Shown in pieces: positions 19,991 through 28,805 of a stretch of DNA of 64,000 nt. Positions within the stretch are counted from its first letter, which is position 1; each line of letters begins with the position of its first letter. The stretch lies in the NCBI RefSeq assembly GCF_000183725.1, contig NC_014762.1:1488001-1552000 (forward strand), in the 5' to 3' direction. This stretch comes from Sulfuricurvum kujiense DSM 16994. Its GTDB lineage: Bacteria > Campylobacterota > Campylobacteria > Campylobacterales > Sulfurimonadaceae. Made by a program: the position numbers and the translations under genes. The notes under the pieces were generated by a model. That model had not been told where the DNA came from and did not search any database. It saw only the letters and a program-made list of their open reading frames with translations.

Positions 19991-20440
19991 TTAAGCGAGA
20001 TCCTCAATTTCAGGCAACAAAATTTCTTCGCTCTCCAACAAGGTCGTCTCCTTTTGCTCCGATACCGTTTGATCAATCATTGAGGGAAAAATTTTCTGAA
20101 TCGAATCAGACAATTTATTAATCTTTACCGGCTTTAAAAGATAACCGCTTGCACCGGATCGAATAGCATCAATGACCATCTCTTCCTGACCGTGGGACGT
20201 GACCATAATAATTTTGGCATTCTTATCGATTTTTTTTAACTCTTTTACGGCACCTAAGCCGTCCATCCTTGGCATTGTAATGTCCATCGTTACCAAATCG
20301 GGTTTAAGCTTTCGATAAACTTCGACCGCTTCCTGACCGTCTTTTGCTTCTCCGACTACTTTATGTCCCAATGATTCAATCATTTTGATAATGTTACGTC
20401 TCATGATTAATGAATCATCTACCACCAGAATATTAAGCAT
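19991..20440 (-). CDS. CheY-like response regulator with C-terminal tail
   Basis: 149 residues. A receiver domain (1-118) with acidic DD at 8-9, phospho-acceptor Asp53, the Thr/Ser of VTSHG and Lys of LLKPV, followed by an acidic tail of about 30 residues and no output domain. It lies one base after the CheX-like gene stop and downstream of a CheA-like kinase gene, all on one strand. It is the likely phosphorylation target of that kinase and substrate of the CheX-like phosphatase. The output is unknown; the acidic tail is unusual for a plain CheY. Confidence 0.85.
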   Translation of the reverse strand: MLNILVVDDSLIMRRNIIKMIESLGHKVVGEAKDGQEAVEVYRKLKPDLVTMDITMPRMDGLGAVKELKKIDKNAKIIMVTSHGQEEMVIDAIRSGASGYLLKPVKINKLSDSIQKIFPSMIDQTVSEQKETTLLESEEILLPEIEDLA

Positions 20441-20441
20441 T

Positions 20442-20930
20442 TCATTCTCCTTTAATTAATCCGATGACATTAAATTCCATATTTCCGTAGGGTGTCGAAA
20501 ATACTGCGGTCATAATGCCGTTTCCGTTCGTTTTTAAGATTGATTTTGCATCTTCAACCGTTACCGGAGGGGTAATCGTCACCCCCTTGCCCCGATTGGG
20601 AAAGTCATTCACGGCATGTCCTAAAATCATATTGGCGATCTCACCGGCTGCACTCTCGCGTAATTCCGCTAATTCAGATTCATGAATCTTTCCGTATGAA
20701 AATGCCCGGGTCAATTTTTCAAGCAGCAATTCGTTGTAGGAGACATAAAATAAAAGATTGATACTGCCGCCGATTCCGATCGTCGTCGTGTATTTTTTCA
20801 ATTCTATTTTTTCCATCGAACGGAATTCTCCGTCAAATTTTGCCTCTATCTTCATCTCATCAGTCATGAAGAGCTCGGCACGGTATACAATGGCGGTAAG
20901 AACCTCTTTTAGAATTTCACTATTTTTCAT
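20442..20930 (-). CDS. CheX-like phosphatase-domain protein
   Basis: About 162 residues. The ESAAGEIANMILG segment (near residue 90) matches the E-x3-N signature of CheX/CheC/FliY phosphatases, which hydrolyse phospho-CheY. The chosen ATG has AGGG six bases upstream; another in-frame ATG lies six bases earlier and is possible. Its start overlaps the end of the kinase gene. With kinase and regulator it makes a compact three-gene phosphorelay with its own dephosphorylation step. Confidence 0.75.
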   Translation of the reverse strand: MKNSEILKEVLTAIVYRAELFMTDEMKIEAKFDGEFRSMEKIELKKYTTTIGIGGSINLLFYVSYNELLLEKLTRAFSYGKIHESELAELRESAAGEIANMILGHAVNDFPNRGKGVTITPPVTVEDAKSILKTNGNGIMTAVFSTPYGNMEFNVIGLIKGE

Positions 20931-23073
20931 CCTCATCCCTAACGAGTGATTTTTTGGGAATACTAAATATAAACCGGCACCCTTTTCCCTGCTCGGATAC
21001 TACACTGTAGCTCCCTCCGAGTTTCAAAACTTCCGAACGTACCGAGGCCAATCCGACCCCCCTGCCGGAGAGATCACTGATTTCATCTTTTGTCGATAGA
21101 AAATCTTCAAACATCAGTTCAAATACGGCTGAATCATTTTCAAGTTCCAAGAGAGTTTTGCATCCCCTCTCAAGCGCTTTTTGTTTGAGTTTCTCTTTGT
21201 TGATTCCTCGACCGTCATCACTGATTTCTATCACAACGGATTCTTCCGTATCGGTAATGGAGAGTAGGATCGTACCGTATTCATCTTTACCGTTTTCCAC
21301 TCTCTCTTCAGGGGTTTCAATCCCATGATCAACACTGTTGCGAATAACATGTATCAAAGATTTTGCAAACGGTTTAAACTCTTCACCCACTGAAATATTG
21401 GTCGTGTCAGATACATCCATCGGTTTCAGTGATTTTTCAAGTCGTTCACTGATCATTTCGACGTATTTCGGCAAGGAAGCAAAGTACTCTCCAATCGGCT
21501 TGTACTTTAACTTTCGTATATCCTCAAGAAGTTCCGACAATTCATGACATTCATCCGGCTGCGTCTCTATCAACTCCTTAATTTTGCCGTGCAGTATCTC
21601 AAATGTTTCATCATCAATCGTTATCGTCGATTTTTTATCCATAAAATCATCACCCAGCGTCTCCCTTAACACATCGATATCTTTTTTAAGCCACGATTCG
21701 AAATCGATTTTCGTCAGCATCGCCTGAATCGTTTCATTCGATATCGTCTCATCCTGCAGCCATACGGAGAAACGGGATTCCACTTTATGAAGTCCCTGCG
21801 GTGTGGTTATAAAATCTTTTTGGGCGAAAAGACCTTTATAGGTATGAATCAAACGGTACAATTCTGTCAGATTCTGAAACGGCGTATGATCGATATTGAC
21901 AAAACCGGACCGACGGGACAAAAAACTTTGATATTCATCTAATAGCTCAAAAAACTCATCGCTGTTACTGATCACTGCAACAATCATTTTAAGCCGGTTA
22001 CGTTCTCTTTCAACATTTATTTCCAAATTCTTTTTGTCGGTAATATCGGTGAGAATCAGCATTAATCGATTAGGTTCTATCCGATTGTAGGATACTTGAA
22101 TCAATTTGTGTCTGATGATAAATTCTTGTTGAAGAAGGGAAAGAATCGCTTCGACTTTTACCTCATCTTCCTCATTGAAAACTGCCTGGATCGTTTGCTC
22201 CAAAAAGTCTCTTTTCTGCGTTTCCTCCGGATAAAGCAACTCACTGATAGGTTTGCCGTCAATACTCTCTCCAAAAATTTCCAAACATTTGTGAGAGTAT
22301 TCGTTCTCCACACTCAAAGAAGTTGAAAAAGTCAAAAAACCCTGATTTGCATTATCAAGCAGCCGCTTAACGGCGACGGAACGTTCTTTCAGATCAGCTG
22401 TGCGTTCATCAACCAGTCGGGAAAGCTCGTTTTGGATCGTCATATTATGCATCCGATACGCAATAAAAAACGGTATTAAAATAAAGGTATAAAAAAGAGT
22501 ATCAATAAACGCATTAATCAAAAGGTCATGAAGCTGTGCATCAATATCACTGATTTCCATGTCGGAACCTGTAATATAGACACGCCCGCTTGGGGAGACA
22601 TGAGGCAAATAAACCGACCTGAAATGTCCCCACTGATCCGAAGACTCTTCAAACTGCATCTGACGGGTTTTGAAAGCTTCTAACAACAGCGGTGTTATCT
22701 CGGTGTACTCATCAAAATAGTAGCTGATATCTTCACCGCTTTTAAGCTCTTGGGGGGTTGCGCTGCTGGAGGTGAAATAAACTTTCCCGTCTTCTAAAAT
22801 AAATGAATAGACGTATTTGACGTTCATGCTTTGAGAAAATCGGGACAATGCTATACGGTTGCGGGTATCTTGTTCCGGAGAGATCGACTCAGCATTCATA
22901 TCGGGTGTATGCAGTGATGAGGGAAGAAACTGGTCGGTTACACTGGCACACCGAATCAATTTTTGATCGATTTTGGCAATCAATTCCGAACGCTGGGAAG
23001 TGTATTGGTAGGTAATATACGAAAGTAATGCTATAAGATAAAATGCGACGGCACCGTAATAATATTTTCTCAT
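20920..23073 (-). CDS. Membrane CheA-like histidine kinase with Hpt domain
   Basis: 717 residues. Membrane helix 1 (about 5-24), periplasmic sensor (25-185), helix 2 (about 188-206), a PAS-like domain (235-345), an Hpt-type segment with phospho-acceptor His410 (IHTYKG), a linker, and a CheA-type ATPase domain with N-box HVIRNSVDHG (Asn579), DDGRG (619-623) and GRGVGLASVRSEV. It lacks the CheW-like P5 domain and receptor contacts, so the sensor is built in. The stop lies inside the CheX-like gene, so the three genes are co-transcribed. The signal is unknown. It resembles chemotaxis kinases biochemically but is probably not part of flagellar chemotaxis. Confidence 0.85.
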   Translation of the reverse strand: MRKYYYGAVAFYLIALLSYITYQYTSQRSELIAKIDQKLIRCASVTDQFLPSSLHTPDMNAESISPEQDTRNRIALSRFSQSMNVKYVYSFILEDGKVYFTSSSATPQELKSGEDISYYFDEYTEITPLLLEAFKTRQMQFEESSDQWGHFRSVYLPHVSPSGRVYITGSDMEISDIDAQLHDLLINAFIDTLFYTFILIPFFIAYRMHNMTIQNELSRLVDERTADLKERSVAVKRLLDNANQGFLTFSTSLSVENEYSHKCLEIFGESIDGKPISELLYPEETQKRDFLEQTIQAVFNEEDEVKVEAILSLLQQEFIIRHKLIQVSYNRIEPNRLMLILTDITDKKNLEINVERERNRLKMIVAVISNSDEFFELLDEYQSFLSRRSGFVNIDHTPFQNLTELYRLIHTYKGLFAQKDFITTPQGLHKVESRFSVWLQDETISNETIQAMLTKIDFESWLKKDIDVLRETLGDDFMDKKSTITIDDETFEILHGKIKELIETQPDECHELSELLEDIRKLKYKPIGEYFASLPKYVEMISERLEKSLKPMDVSDTTNISVGEEFKPFAKSLIHVIRNSVDHGIETPEERVENGKDEYGTILLSITDTEESVVIEISDDGRGINKEKLKQKALERGCKTLLELENDSAVFELMFEDFLSTKDEISDLSGRGVGLASVRSEVLKLGGSYSVVSEQGKGCRFIFSIPKKSLVRDEDEK

Positions 23074-23139
23074 CTCTTCCGATGCCCCAGTAAAAATAGA
23101 TATCGTTTGATTTTACTGAATATTGTCTTGAGCAAAACT

Positions 23140-23352
23140 TTAGTAGGTCCCCTCTCCGACCGTAATGACATAGTTGTCATCCACTTCGACGACTCCGAAT
23201 GAATGTTGTCCGCAAAAACTCTCATTGAGTTCCTGAGCCCATGCACGCGCTACGCGATAGGCATTTTCTTTGTCATCAAACGTTTTGATCTGCGGCATAT
23301 TTTTTCTTATTGCACATTTGCACAGTTTTTCAACAACTACGTGGTATTCCAT
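23140..23352 (-). CDS. Small Cys protein B (tandem paralogue), nif-linked
   Basis: 70 residues. A CKC motif (residues 11-13) and a CGQH motif near residue 47 match equivalent positions in the gene just upstream, of which it is clearly a paralogue (shared starts of the ME(Y/H)HVV(V/I)EKLC type and a VE(V/N)DDNYVI-like end). The conserved two Cys, Cys and His suggest metal or Fe-S binding, which is an inference. It starts 3 bp after the first copy, with AAGG overlapping that gene's stop. I do not recognise a named family. The promoter before the pair carries the nif-type motif. Confidence 0.65.
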   Translation of the reverse strand: MEYHVVVEKLCKCAIRKNMPQIKTFDDKENAYRVARAWAQELNESFCGQHSFGVVEVDDNYVITVGEGTY

Positions 23353-23355
23353 AAT

Positions 23356-23577
23356 TCAGCCTTGGCAGCCGCAGCCGCTTACCATTCCGATGACATAATT
23401 GTCATTGACTTCAACAAGCTGAAATTCGTGCTTTCCGCAAAAGTGTCCCTGCATGTAGGCTAATTGTGTTTGGGCCGCTTCCAGGGCAGAATCCTTCGTC
23501 TCGTAGGAAGTAATCTGAGACATCTCCTCTTTTTTTGCACAACTGCAAAGTTTTTCAATAACAACATGGTGTTCCAT
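23356..23577 (-). CDS. Small Cys protein A (tandem paralogue), nif-linked
   Basis: 73 residues. CSC motif (11-13), a CGKH motif (about 48-51) and an extra C-terminal GCGCQG that the second copy lacks. No signal peptide or membrane segment. The start has GGAG seven bases upstream. It heads a two-gene operon preceded 32 bp upstream by TAGAACGCCATATGCAG, which matches the element found before nifH, nifB and nifS. A role in nitrogen fixation, for example metal or sulfur handling, is inferred from that promoter alone. Confidence 0.68.
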   Translation of the reverse strand: MEHHVVIEKLCSCAKKEEMSQITSYETKDSALEAAQTQLAYMQGHFCGKHEFQLVEVNDNYVIGMVSGCGCQG

Positions 23578-23608
23578 ACTATTTCTCCAACAGTGATTTG
23601 AAAAATAT

Positions 23609-23625
23609 CTGCATATGGCGTTCTA
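23609..23625 (-). promoter_or_regulatory. nif-type promoter element before the small Cys protein pair
   Basis: Reading on the minus strand: TAGAACG-CCATA-TGCAG. The core [A/C]G-N10-GC has sigma-54 spacing and matches the seven other sites in this window. It lies 32 bp before the ATG. Confidence 0.55.
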
Positions 23626-23740
23626 GTATCCCTGTAAATCAGCAAAAATCACATCATTTTCGATCAAAAATCAATTAAACCCTCTTTTAAAGAATCATGT
23701 TATACTCTTTCCATGATATACAGTAAAAGGTATGGACAGT

Positions 23741-26077
23741 ATGAAAGATTCACAAAGTTTTAAAAATGCTTTGCAAATCTCAGCCTTTTATCTTATTTTC
23801 GGGATGATATGGATTTATTCGTCCGATACCCTTATCGAGTTATTCTCAAATGACCCCCATCAGATATCTCTTCTTCAAACCTATAAAGGGTTCTTTTTTA
23901 TTGTCGTAACATCTGTTCTACTCTATCTTCTCAGTTACCGTATATTACGTGAACGCTCTCTCGAATACACTCGACGGCTCAATGAACAAAAAACGGCACA
24001 AATACAGCTTGCCAGACAGGATGCCCTTTTACGCACCATCGTCAACAGTTCACCGGATGCGATATTTGTTAAAGATTTAGAGGGAAAATATCTTCTCTTT
24101 AACAACGGAGCAGGTGAAATTGTCGGTATGTCACCCGAAAAAGTGATCGGCAATACCGATAGCTTGATTTTTTCTCCGGAAACAGCGAGTAAAATACGGG
24201 AGCTTGACCGCTCAATTATTTCAGGTGCTAAAACTATAACGAATAAAGAGTATTTGACGACATCCGAAGGAAAAGAAAAATCCTTTTGGGTAACAAAAGG
24301 TCCTCTCTTTAATGAAGAAGGGAAAATATTCGGCTTATTTGGTATCTCTCGTGACATTACCGAAGAAACAGTCTCTCAAATTCGTCTCGAAAAACAAAAC
24401 GCTCTTCTAACCTCTTTGATTAACAGCACGCCCGACGCCATTGTCATCAAAGGGCTGGACCGCCGCTACATTGTATTCAACGAGGGTGCATCCAAATTTT
24501 CCGGTATTAAATCAAGCGATGCCGTAGGGAAAACGGCTGATGAAATTTTCCCCCCTAAAACGGCCGGAATTATCAACGCTATCGATGACGATTTACTAAA
24601 GAACCAATCGTTTATCGAACATGAAGAAACGTTGATAATGCCTAATGGAAAAATGTATATCTATTGGGTAACAAAAGGGTTGCTCAAAACGGAAAACGGA
24701 GATATTTTCGGGATTTTCGGAATCTACAGAGATATCACAAATGAAAAGCATCATGAACAGATTATGACCAATGAAAAAGACCGATTCGACTTTATGGCAC
24801 ACCACGATTCACTTACCGGACTGCCTAATCGCCTAAGTCTAATGGAATATTTAAAAATCAAATGTTCTCAAAATTCACCGTTTGCCTTTTTATTCCTCGA
24901 TTTAGACGGATTCAAAGAGGTTAACGATTCTTATGGACATCGGTTTGGAGATAAGCTTCTTATACGCATTGCCGAAGTCTTAGAGACTATTACACCCAGT
25001 AACTCTAAAATCATACGTACGGGAGGAGATGAATTTGTTGTTATCCTCGAATGCAATGAAGAAGAAAACCGGATTGATCTGATGATGCAAAATCTTGTCC
25101 TTGCACTCCGTCATCCTTTTAATATCGACAATGTCGATGTTTACATCACGGCAAGCGTAGGAATCGCTATGTACCCTTCCGATGCGGACAACAGTGAGGA
25201 TTTATTCCAAAAAGCCGATGCCGCCATGTATAATGCAAAAAAGAGCGGCAGAAATACCTACAGTTTTTATGAATCAAAATTTACCGAAACCTCAATACAA
25301 AGAACAACCATATCGACGAATCTGAAAAAAGCGATTCAAAGCGGTGAACTCTCTTTGCACTATCAACCGCAAGTCGACCAGTTTACCGAAGAGATTATCG
25401 GACTAGAAGCGTTATGCCGGTGGTTTACGCCTGAGGGAGCCGTCTCTCCCGGAGTTTTCATCCCGATTGCCGAAGAGAGCGGACTTATATTAGAAATCGG
25501 AGAATTTGTCCTAAGAGAAGGGTGCCTGAAGACATCTAAATGGGATAAAGCCGGACTGTTAAACGGGCGTGTCGCTATCAATATTTCTGCACGCCAGCTT
25601 TCTCATGTTGATTTTATCGATACACTTGATAGTATCGTATCCGAAACGCAGTGTGATCCGAAGCTGATCGAGCTTGAGATTACCGAAAGCTCTATTTTAA
25701 ACGATCCCGAATACGTCATCGCATTACTCCATACACTCAAAAAACGGGGCTTTTTTATCTCCATAGATGACTTCGGCACAGGGTACTCTTCCCTCTCCTA
25801 TCTCAAAAACCTTCCTATAGACAAACTCAAAATTGATCAATCTTTCATTCGAAATATCACTGACAATAGAAAAAATCAAACCATCGTTAAAACGATTATA
25901 GCACTGGCAAAAGGGTTGGACATCAAAGTGCTTGCCGAAGGTGTTGAGACAAGTGAAGAGCTTGAGTTTTTACGCCTAAATCAGATTGATTCAATCCAAG
26001 GGTATTATTTCTACAAACCGATGGATAGCCAATCCGTCGAATCGTTATTTAAAGAGAATCGACCGATAGTTAACTAG
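23741..26077 (+). CDS. Membrane PAS-PAS-GGDEF-EAL protein
   Basis: About 778 residues. Two N-terminal membrane helices (about 12-32 and 46-66), two PAS domains with near-parallel sequences (about 90-215 and 220-340, both with D-AI-VK/IKGL/DLEG-type starts), GGDEF (RTGGDEF intact, no RxxD site) and EAL (EALCRW, NISARQL, EITESSI, DDFGTGYSS, KIDQSF, QGYYF all present). Both c-di-GMP synthesis and hydrolysis are possible. The start chosen has AAGG ten bases upstream; an ATG nine bases earlier sits directly on the ribosome-binding site. It is transcribed away from the small Cys genes, next to another diguanylate cyclase. Confidence 0.85.
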   Translation: MKDSQSFKNALQISAFYLIFGMIWIYSSDTLIELFSNDPHQISLLQTYKGFFFIVVTSVLLYLLSYRILRERSLEYTRRLNEQKTAQIQLARQDALLRTIVNSSPDAIFVKDLEGKYLLFNNGAGEIVGMSPEKVIGNTDSLIFSPETASKIRELDRSIISGAKTITNKEYLTTSEGKEKSFWVTKGPLFNEEGKIFGLFGISRDITEETVSQIRLEKQNALLTSLINSTPDAIVIKGLDRRYIVFNEGASKFSGIKSSDAVGKTADEIFPPKTAGIINAIDDDLLKNQSFIEHEETLIMPNGKMYIYWVTKGLLKTENGDIFGIFGIYRDITNEKHHEQIMTNEKDRFDFMAHHDSLTGLPNRLSLMEYLKIKCSQNSPFAFLFLDLDGFKEVNDSYGHRFGDKLLIRIAEVLETITPSNSKIIRTGGDEFVVILECNEEENRIDLMMQNLVLALRHPFNIDNVDVYITASVGIAMYPSDADNSEDLFQKADAAMYNAKKSGRNTYSFYESKFTETSIQRTTISTNLKKAIQSGELSLHYQPQVDQFTEEIIGLEALCRWFTPEGAVSPGVFIPIAEESGLILEIGEFVLREGCLKTSKWDKAGLLNGRVAINISARQLSHVDFIDTLDSIVSETQCDPKLIELEITESSILNDPEYVIALLHTLKKRGFFISIDDFGTGYSSLSYLKNLPIDKLKIDQSFIRNITDNRKNQTIVKTIIALAKGLDIKVLAEGVETSEELEFLRLNQIDSIQGYYFYKPMDSQSVESLFKENRPIVN

Positions 26078-26136
26078 ATATTATTAAAAAAATAGATACA
26101 ATAATATTTAATGAGATTTTGCAGATATGGACAAAA

Positions 26137-26910
26137 ATGAGTGATTTATACAAAGAACATATACTTATAACCGATGAAGTCAAAGAGAGCATCCAAAAAC
26201 TCAAAATAGTTTTCCCTGCAGATTACAGTAAACTCTATACCGAAAAAGCAAAATCACACCATATTGAGCTTCAGCCCACCGAAGTGTTCAATTCGGAAAT
26301 GCTCGATGAAAAAATGGTACGTCATCTTATCACTCTCTCCAAATGCACCGATGAAGCGATCAACGCTATTGAAACGGAAGACAAACTGTCGCTAAAAAGA
26401 ATACTTTCACAGACAAAGGCCCTTCAGGAAGAGATTTTTGCCCTCCAAAAAATAGTGTATGAGGATGGTTTGACCAAATGCTATAACCGTAAATGGTTTG
26501 AAGATACTATTTGTGATGGAGACACCATTTCAACCCATGAAAACGGTATTCTTGTCATGGTGGATCTTAATAAATTCAAACAAATCAATGATACCTACGG
26601 TCATATTATCGGCGATAAAGTACTGGTACATCTTGCCTTCAAGCTTAGAGAAAGCGGAGGACGTGTCGTTCGCTACGGCGGAGATGAATTTATTATAATT
26701 TTCGATTCTAAAATAGCGCAAAACGAAGTTAAACTGAAGATGGAAACACTCTTAAACTATTGCAATACCATTCATTTTAAAGTGGATAAAAACGAATTTA
26801 AAATCAATTTTGCCTACGGTATCGCTTCATTTACCCATGGCGACAGTATCAATACCGTTATAGAAACCGCCGATAAGGCAATGTATCATAATAAAACCTA
26901 TGCAGGCTGA
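26137..26910 (+). CDS. Cytoplasmic GGDEF diguanylate cyclase
   Basis: About 257 residues without membrane segments. An N-terminal helical region (1-110) precedes a GGDEF domain with an intact RYGGDEF motif and a late FAYGIASF strand. No RxxD inhibition site is seen before the motif. It makes c-di-GMP from GTP. The chosen ATG replaces a TTG 18 bases upstream that lacks a ribosome-binding site. It follows the PAS-GGDEF-EAL gene by 59 bp on the same strand and may be co-transcribed. Confidence 0.8.
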   Translation: MSDLYKEHILITDEVKESIQKLKIVFPADYSKLYTEKAKSHHIELQPTEVFNSEMLDEKMVRHLITLSKCTDEAINAIETEDKLSLKRILSQTKALQEEIFALQKIVYEDGLTKCYNRKWFEDTICDGDTISTHENGILVMVDLNKFKQINDTYGHIIGDKVLVHLAFKLRESGGRVVRYGGDEFIIIFDSKIAQNEVKLKMETLLNYCNTIHFKVDKNEFKINFAYGIASFTHGDSINTVIETADKAMYHNKTYAG

Positions 26911-27099
26911 TTAGGAAAGCGGTGTCGTCTGCACAACAAAATAAAGCTCGTCTTTGAGAGTATTAAGACTTTTGATAACGTTACTCCGTCGTGTTTCATC
27001 AAGCTCAAAATGCTGCTCGATCGAATCATAGATACGGTCGATACTGGCGTAAATTTCAACCATCAATTCCGCTTTTAATTTGTCCTGCACACTAGCCAT
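26911..27099 (-). CDS. Small helical protein downstream of nifK
   Basis: 62 residues, predicted all-helical (two heptad-like helices), acidic, no Cys. AGGA lies six bases before the ATG. It sits beyond the nifK terminator on the same strand and converges with the diguanylate cyclase gene by one base. I do not recognise it. It may be read through from nifHDK but has no nif-type motif of its own. Confidence 0.55.
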   Translation of the reverse strand: MASVQDKLKAELMVEIYASIDRIYDSIEQHFELDETRRSNVIKSLNTLKDELYFVVQTTPLS

Positions 27100-27145
27100 A
27101 CATCATCCTATTTTTTTGACTTAATTTTCCGTAAAAAACTGAATC

Positions 27146-27170
27146 AAAAAAATCCCTCACACAAGAGGGA
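27146..27170 (-). terminator. Rho-independent terminator of nifHDK
   Basis: On the minus strand a 6-bp stem TCCCTC/GAGGGA with a 6-nt loop is followed directly by seven T. It lies about 50 bp after the nifK stop and is the clearest intrinsic terminator in the window. Confidence 0.85.
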
Positions 27171-27195
27171 AAATGACGAGAATCAATGAAGTTTT

Positions 27196-27211
27196 GTCCC
27201 CGGAAGGGGAC
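27196..27211 (-). other. Hairpin just after nifK stop
   Basis: A perfect GTCCCC/GGGGAC stem with a TTCC tetraloop on the minus strand, 8 bp after the stop codon and before the terminator. The same TTCC loop occurs in the hairpin after nifH. It probably protects the 3' end of the mRNA. Confidence 0.6.
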
Positions 27212-27218
27212 AGTCCGA

Positions 27219-28763
27219 TTAGCGGACGAGGTCGAAGAAATAGTCAGTAGTAGCGATGTCTTTAGTCTCTTCATCCAATTGGTCAAGAACTTTGTTCGTG
27301 ATCCAAGTAAGAAGGTTCAATGCTCCATCGTAACCGCTGATAGAGTAACGGTGCAAGTGGTGACGGTCGAAAATCGGGAATCCGATGTAGATCAACGGAG
27401 TTCCTGTATCACGCATCAACTCTTTTCCGTAACTGTTACCGATCATGAAATCAACCGGCTCAGTGAACAAGAGTGAACGCATATGCCACAAGTCTTTACC
27501 AGCCCATACATTTAGGCTGTCTTTTGCCGGAGATGTGTCAAGCAATTCTCTCATCTCAGCTTCCCAACCGTTCGGTGCATTGTGGCAAAGAACGTGAGTC
27601 GGCTCAGCACCCATCTCTAGCAAGAATGAAACGACACCAAGTAGGAAGTCAGGATCACCCCAGATAGCGAATTTTTTACCGTGCATGTACGGATAGCTGT
27701 CTTGCATAGCGTCGACAAGGCGACCGCGCTCAGTTTTAAGTTTTTGTGGAACTTCAGTTCCAGTCAATTCAGCCAATTTCATAACGAACTCGTCTGTCCC
27801 TTTAAGACCGACAGGGTTAGAGAAACCGCCTTTGTGTTTCCAACGTTTTTCAACCATTTTCATAGTTTTAGACGTTGCATATTTTTGAAGACTGATTGTT
27901 GCAGAAGAGTTGATACAATCTTTTGCGTCTTCAAGTTTTGTTCCGCCAGAGAACATTTCGTAGTTACCAGCCGGCATATCCCATTGATCAGAGTGGTCGC
28001 CCAACATGATATAGTCTGTACCGAACGCTTCTACGATGCTTTTTACTGAACGGAGGCTTCCGATATACGTTTCAAAACCAGGGATGATGTTGATACGTTG
28101 TTTCGTTTCGCCTTTTTGACCTTCAGTAAGCTGAGACATGATACCGTGCATCATGTTGTCGTAACCCGTGATATGGCTTCCTACGAATGAAGGAGTGTGC
28201 GCATACGGAATCGGGTATTCAGCCGGTAGAAATTCTCCGCCGTCTTCTTCTTTAGCAGAAGTGATGAACGCCATCAAGTCATCCCCGATAACTTCAGCCA
28301 TACAGGTAGTTGAAACAGCGATCATTTTAGGTTTATAAACTGCAGCACAGTTTTTAAGACCCTCTTTCATATTTACCAAACCACCGAATACCGCAGCATC
28401 TTCAGTCATAGAGTCAGAAACACATGGAGTCGGCTCTTTGAAGTGTTTAGTAAAGTATGAACGGAAATACGCTACACAACCGTGTGAACCGTGAACGTAA
28501 GGCATAGTACCTTCGAACCCGAGAGCAACCATTACCGCACCAAGAGGTTGGCAAGCTTTTGCAGGGTTGACGGTGATTGCTTCACGAGCAAGGTTTTTCT
28601 CACGGTAATCCCATGATTTTGTCCATTCTGCGATTTCATCCACTTTTGCAGGGTTGATCGCGAGCATAGACGACTCGAATTGTTTTTTGTTTGCGAGTAC
28701 ATCTTTGTACTCAGGTCGTTTAAACAGGTCTTTCCCGTTTACGATTTTTTCTACTTCTTGCAT
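27219..28763 (-). CDS. nifK: Nitrogenase molybdenum-iron protein beta chain NifK
   Basis: 514 residues, usual length. P-cluster cysteine regions are present: GSHGCVAYFRSYF (about residue 95), the segment around EPTPCVSDSMTEDAAVFGG (about 120) and STTCMAEVIGDD (about 179). The C-terminal half has GNSYGKELM and the FPIFDRHHLHR motif typical of NifK. With NifD it forms the alpha2-beta2 component I that reduces N2. GGAG six bases before the ATG. It follows nifD by 30 bp, separated by a terminator-like hairpin that includes the nifD stop codon. Confidence 0.97.
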   Translation of the reverse strand: MQEVEKIVNGKDLFKRPEYKDVLANKKQFESSMLAINPAKVDEIAEWTKSWDYREKNLAREAITVNPAKACQPLGAVMVALGFEGTMPYVHGSHGCVAYFRSYFTKHFKEPTPCVSDSMTEDAAVFGGLVNMKEGLKNCAAVYKPKMIAVSTTCMAEVIGDDLMAFITSAKEEDGGEFLPAEYPIPYAHTPSFVGSHITGYDNMMHGIMSQLTEGQKGETKQRINIIPGFETYIGSLRSVKSIVEAFGTDYIMLGDHSDQWDMPAGNYEMFSGGTKLEDAKDCINSSATISLQKYATSKTMKMVEKRWKHKGGFSNPVGLKGTDEFVMKLAELTGTEVPQKLKTERGRLVDAMQDSYPYMHGKKFAIWGDPDFLLGVVSFLLEMGAEPTHVLCHNAPNGWEAEMRELLDTSPAKDSLNVWAGKDLWHMRSLLFTEPVDFMIGNSYGKELMRDTGTPLIYIGFPIFDRHHLHRYSISGYDGALNLLTWITNKVLDQLDEETKDIATTDYFFDLVR

Positions 28764-28783
28764 CTTATTCTCCTAGTTCAGAA

Positions 28784-28805
28784 AAAGAGGGCTTCAGCCC
28801 TCTTT
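28784..28805 (-). terminator. Attenuator-like hairpin spanning the nifD stop codon
   Basis: On the minus strand AAAGAGGGC-TGAA-GCCCTCTTT followed by further T: a 9-bp stem, TGAA loop and U-rich tail. The loop contains the nifD TGA stop. A ribosome terminating there would cover the stem, so termination would occur mainly on untranslated transcripts. Whether it acts as attenuator or mRNA stabiliser is unknown. Confidence 0.6.
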
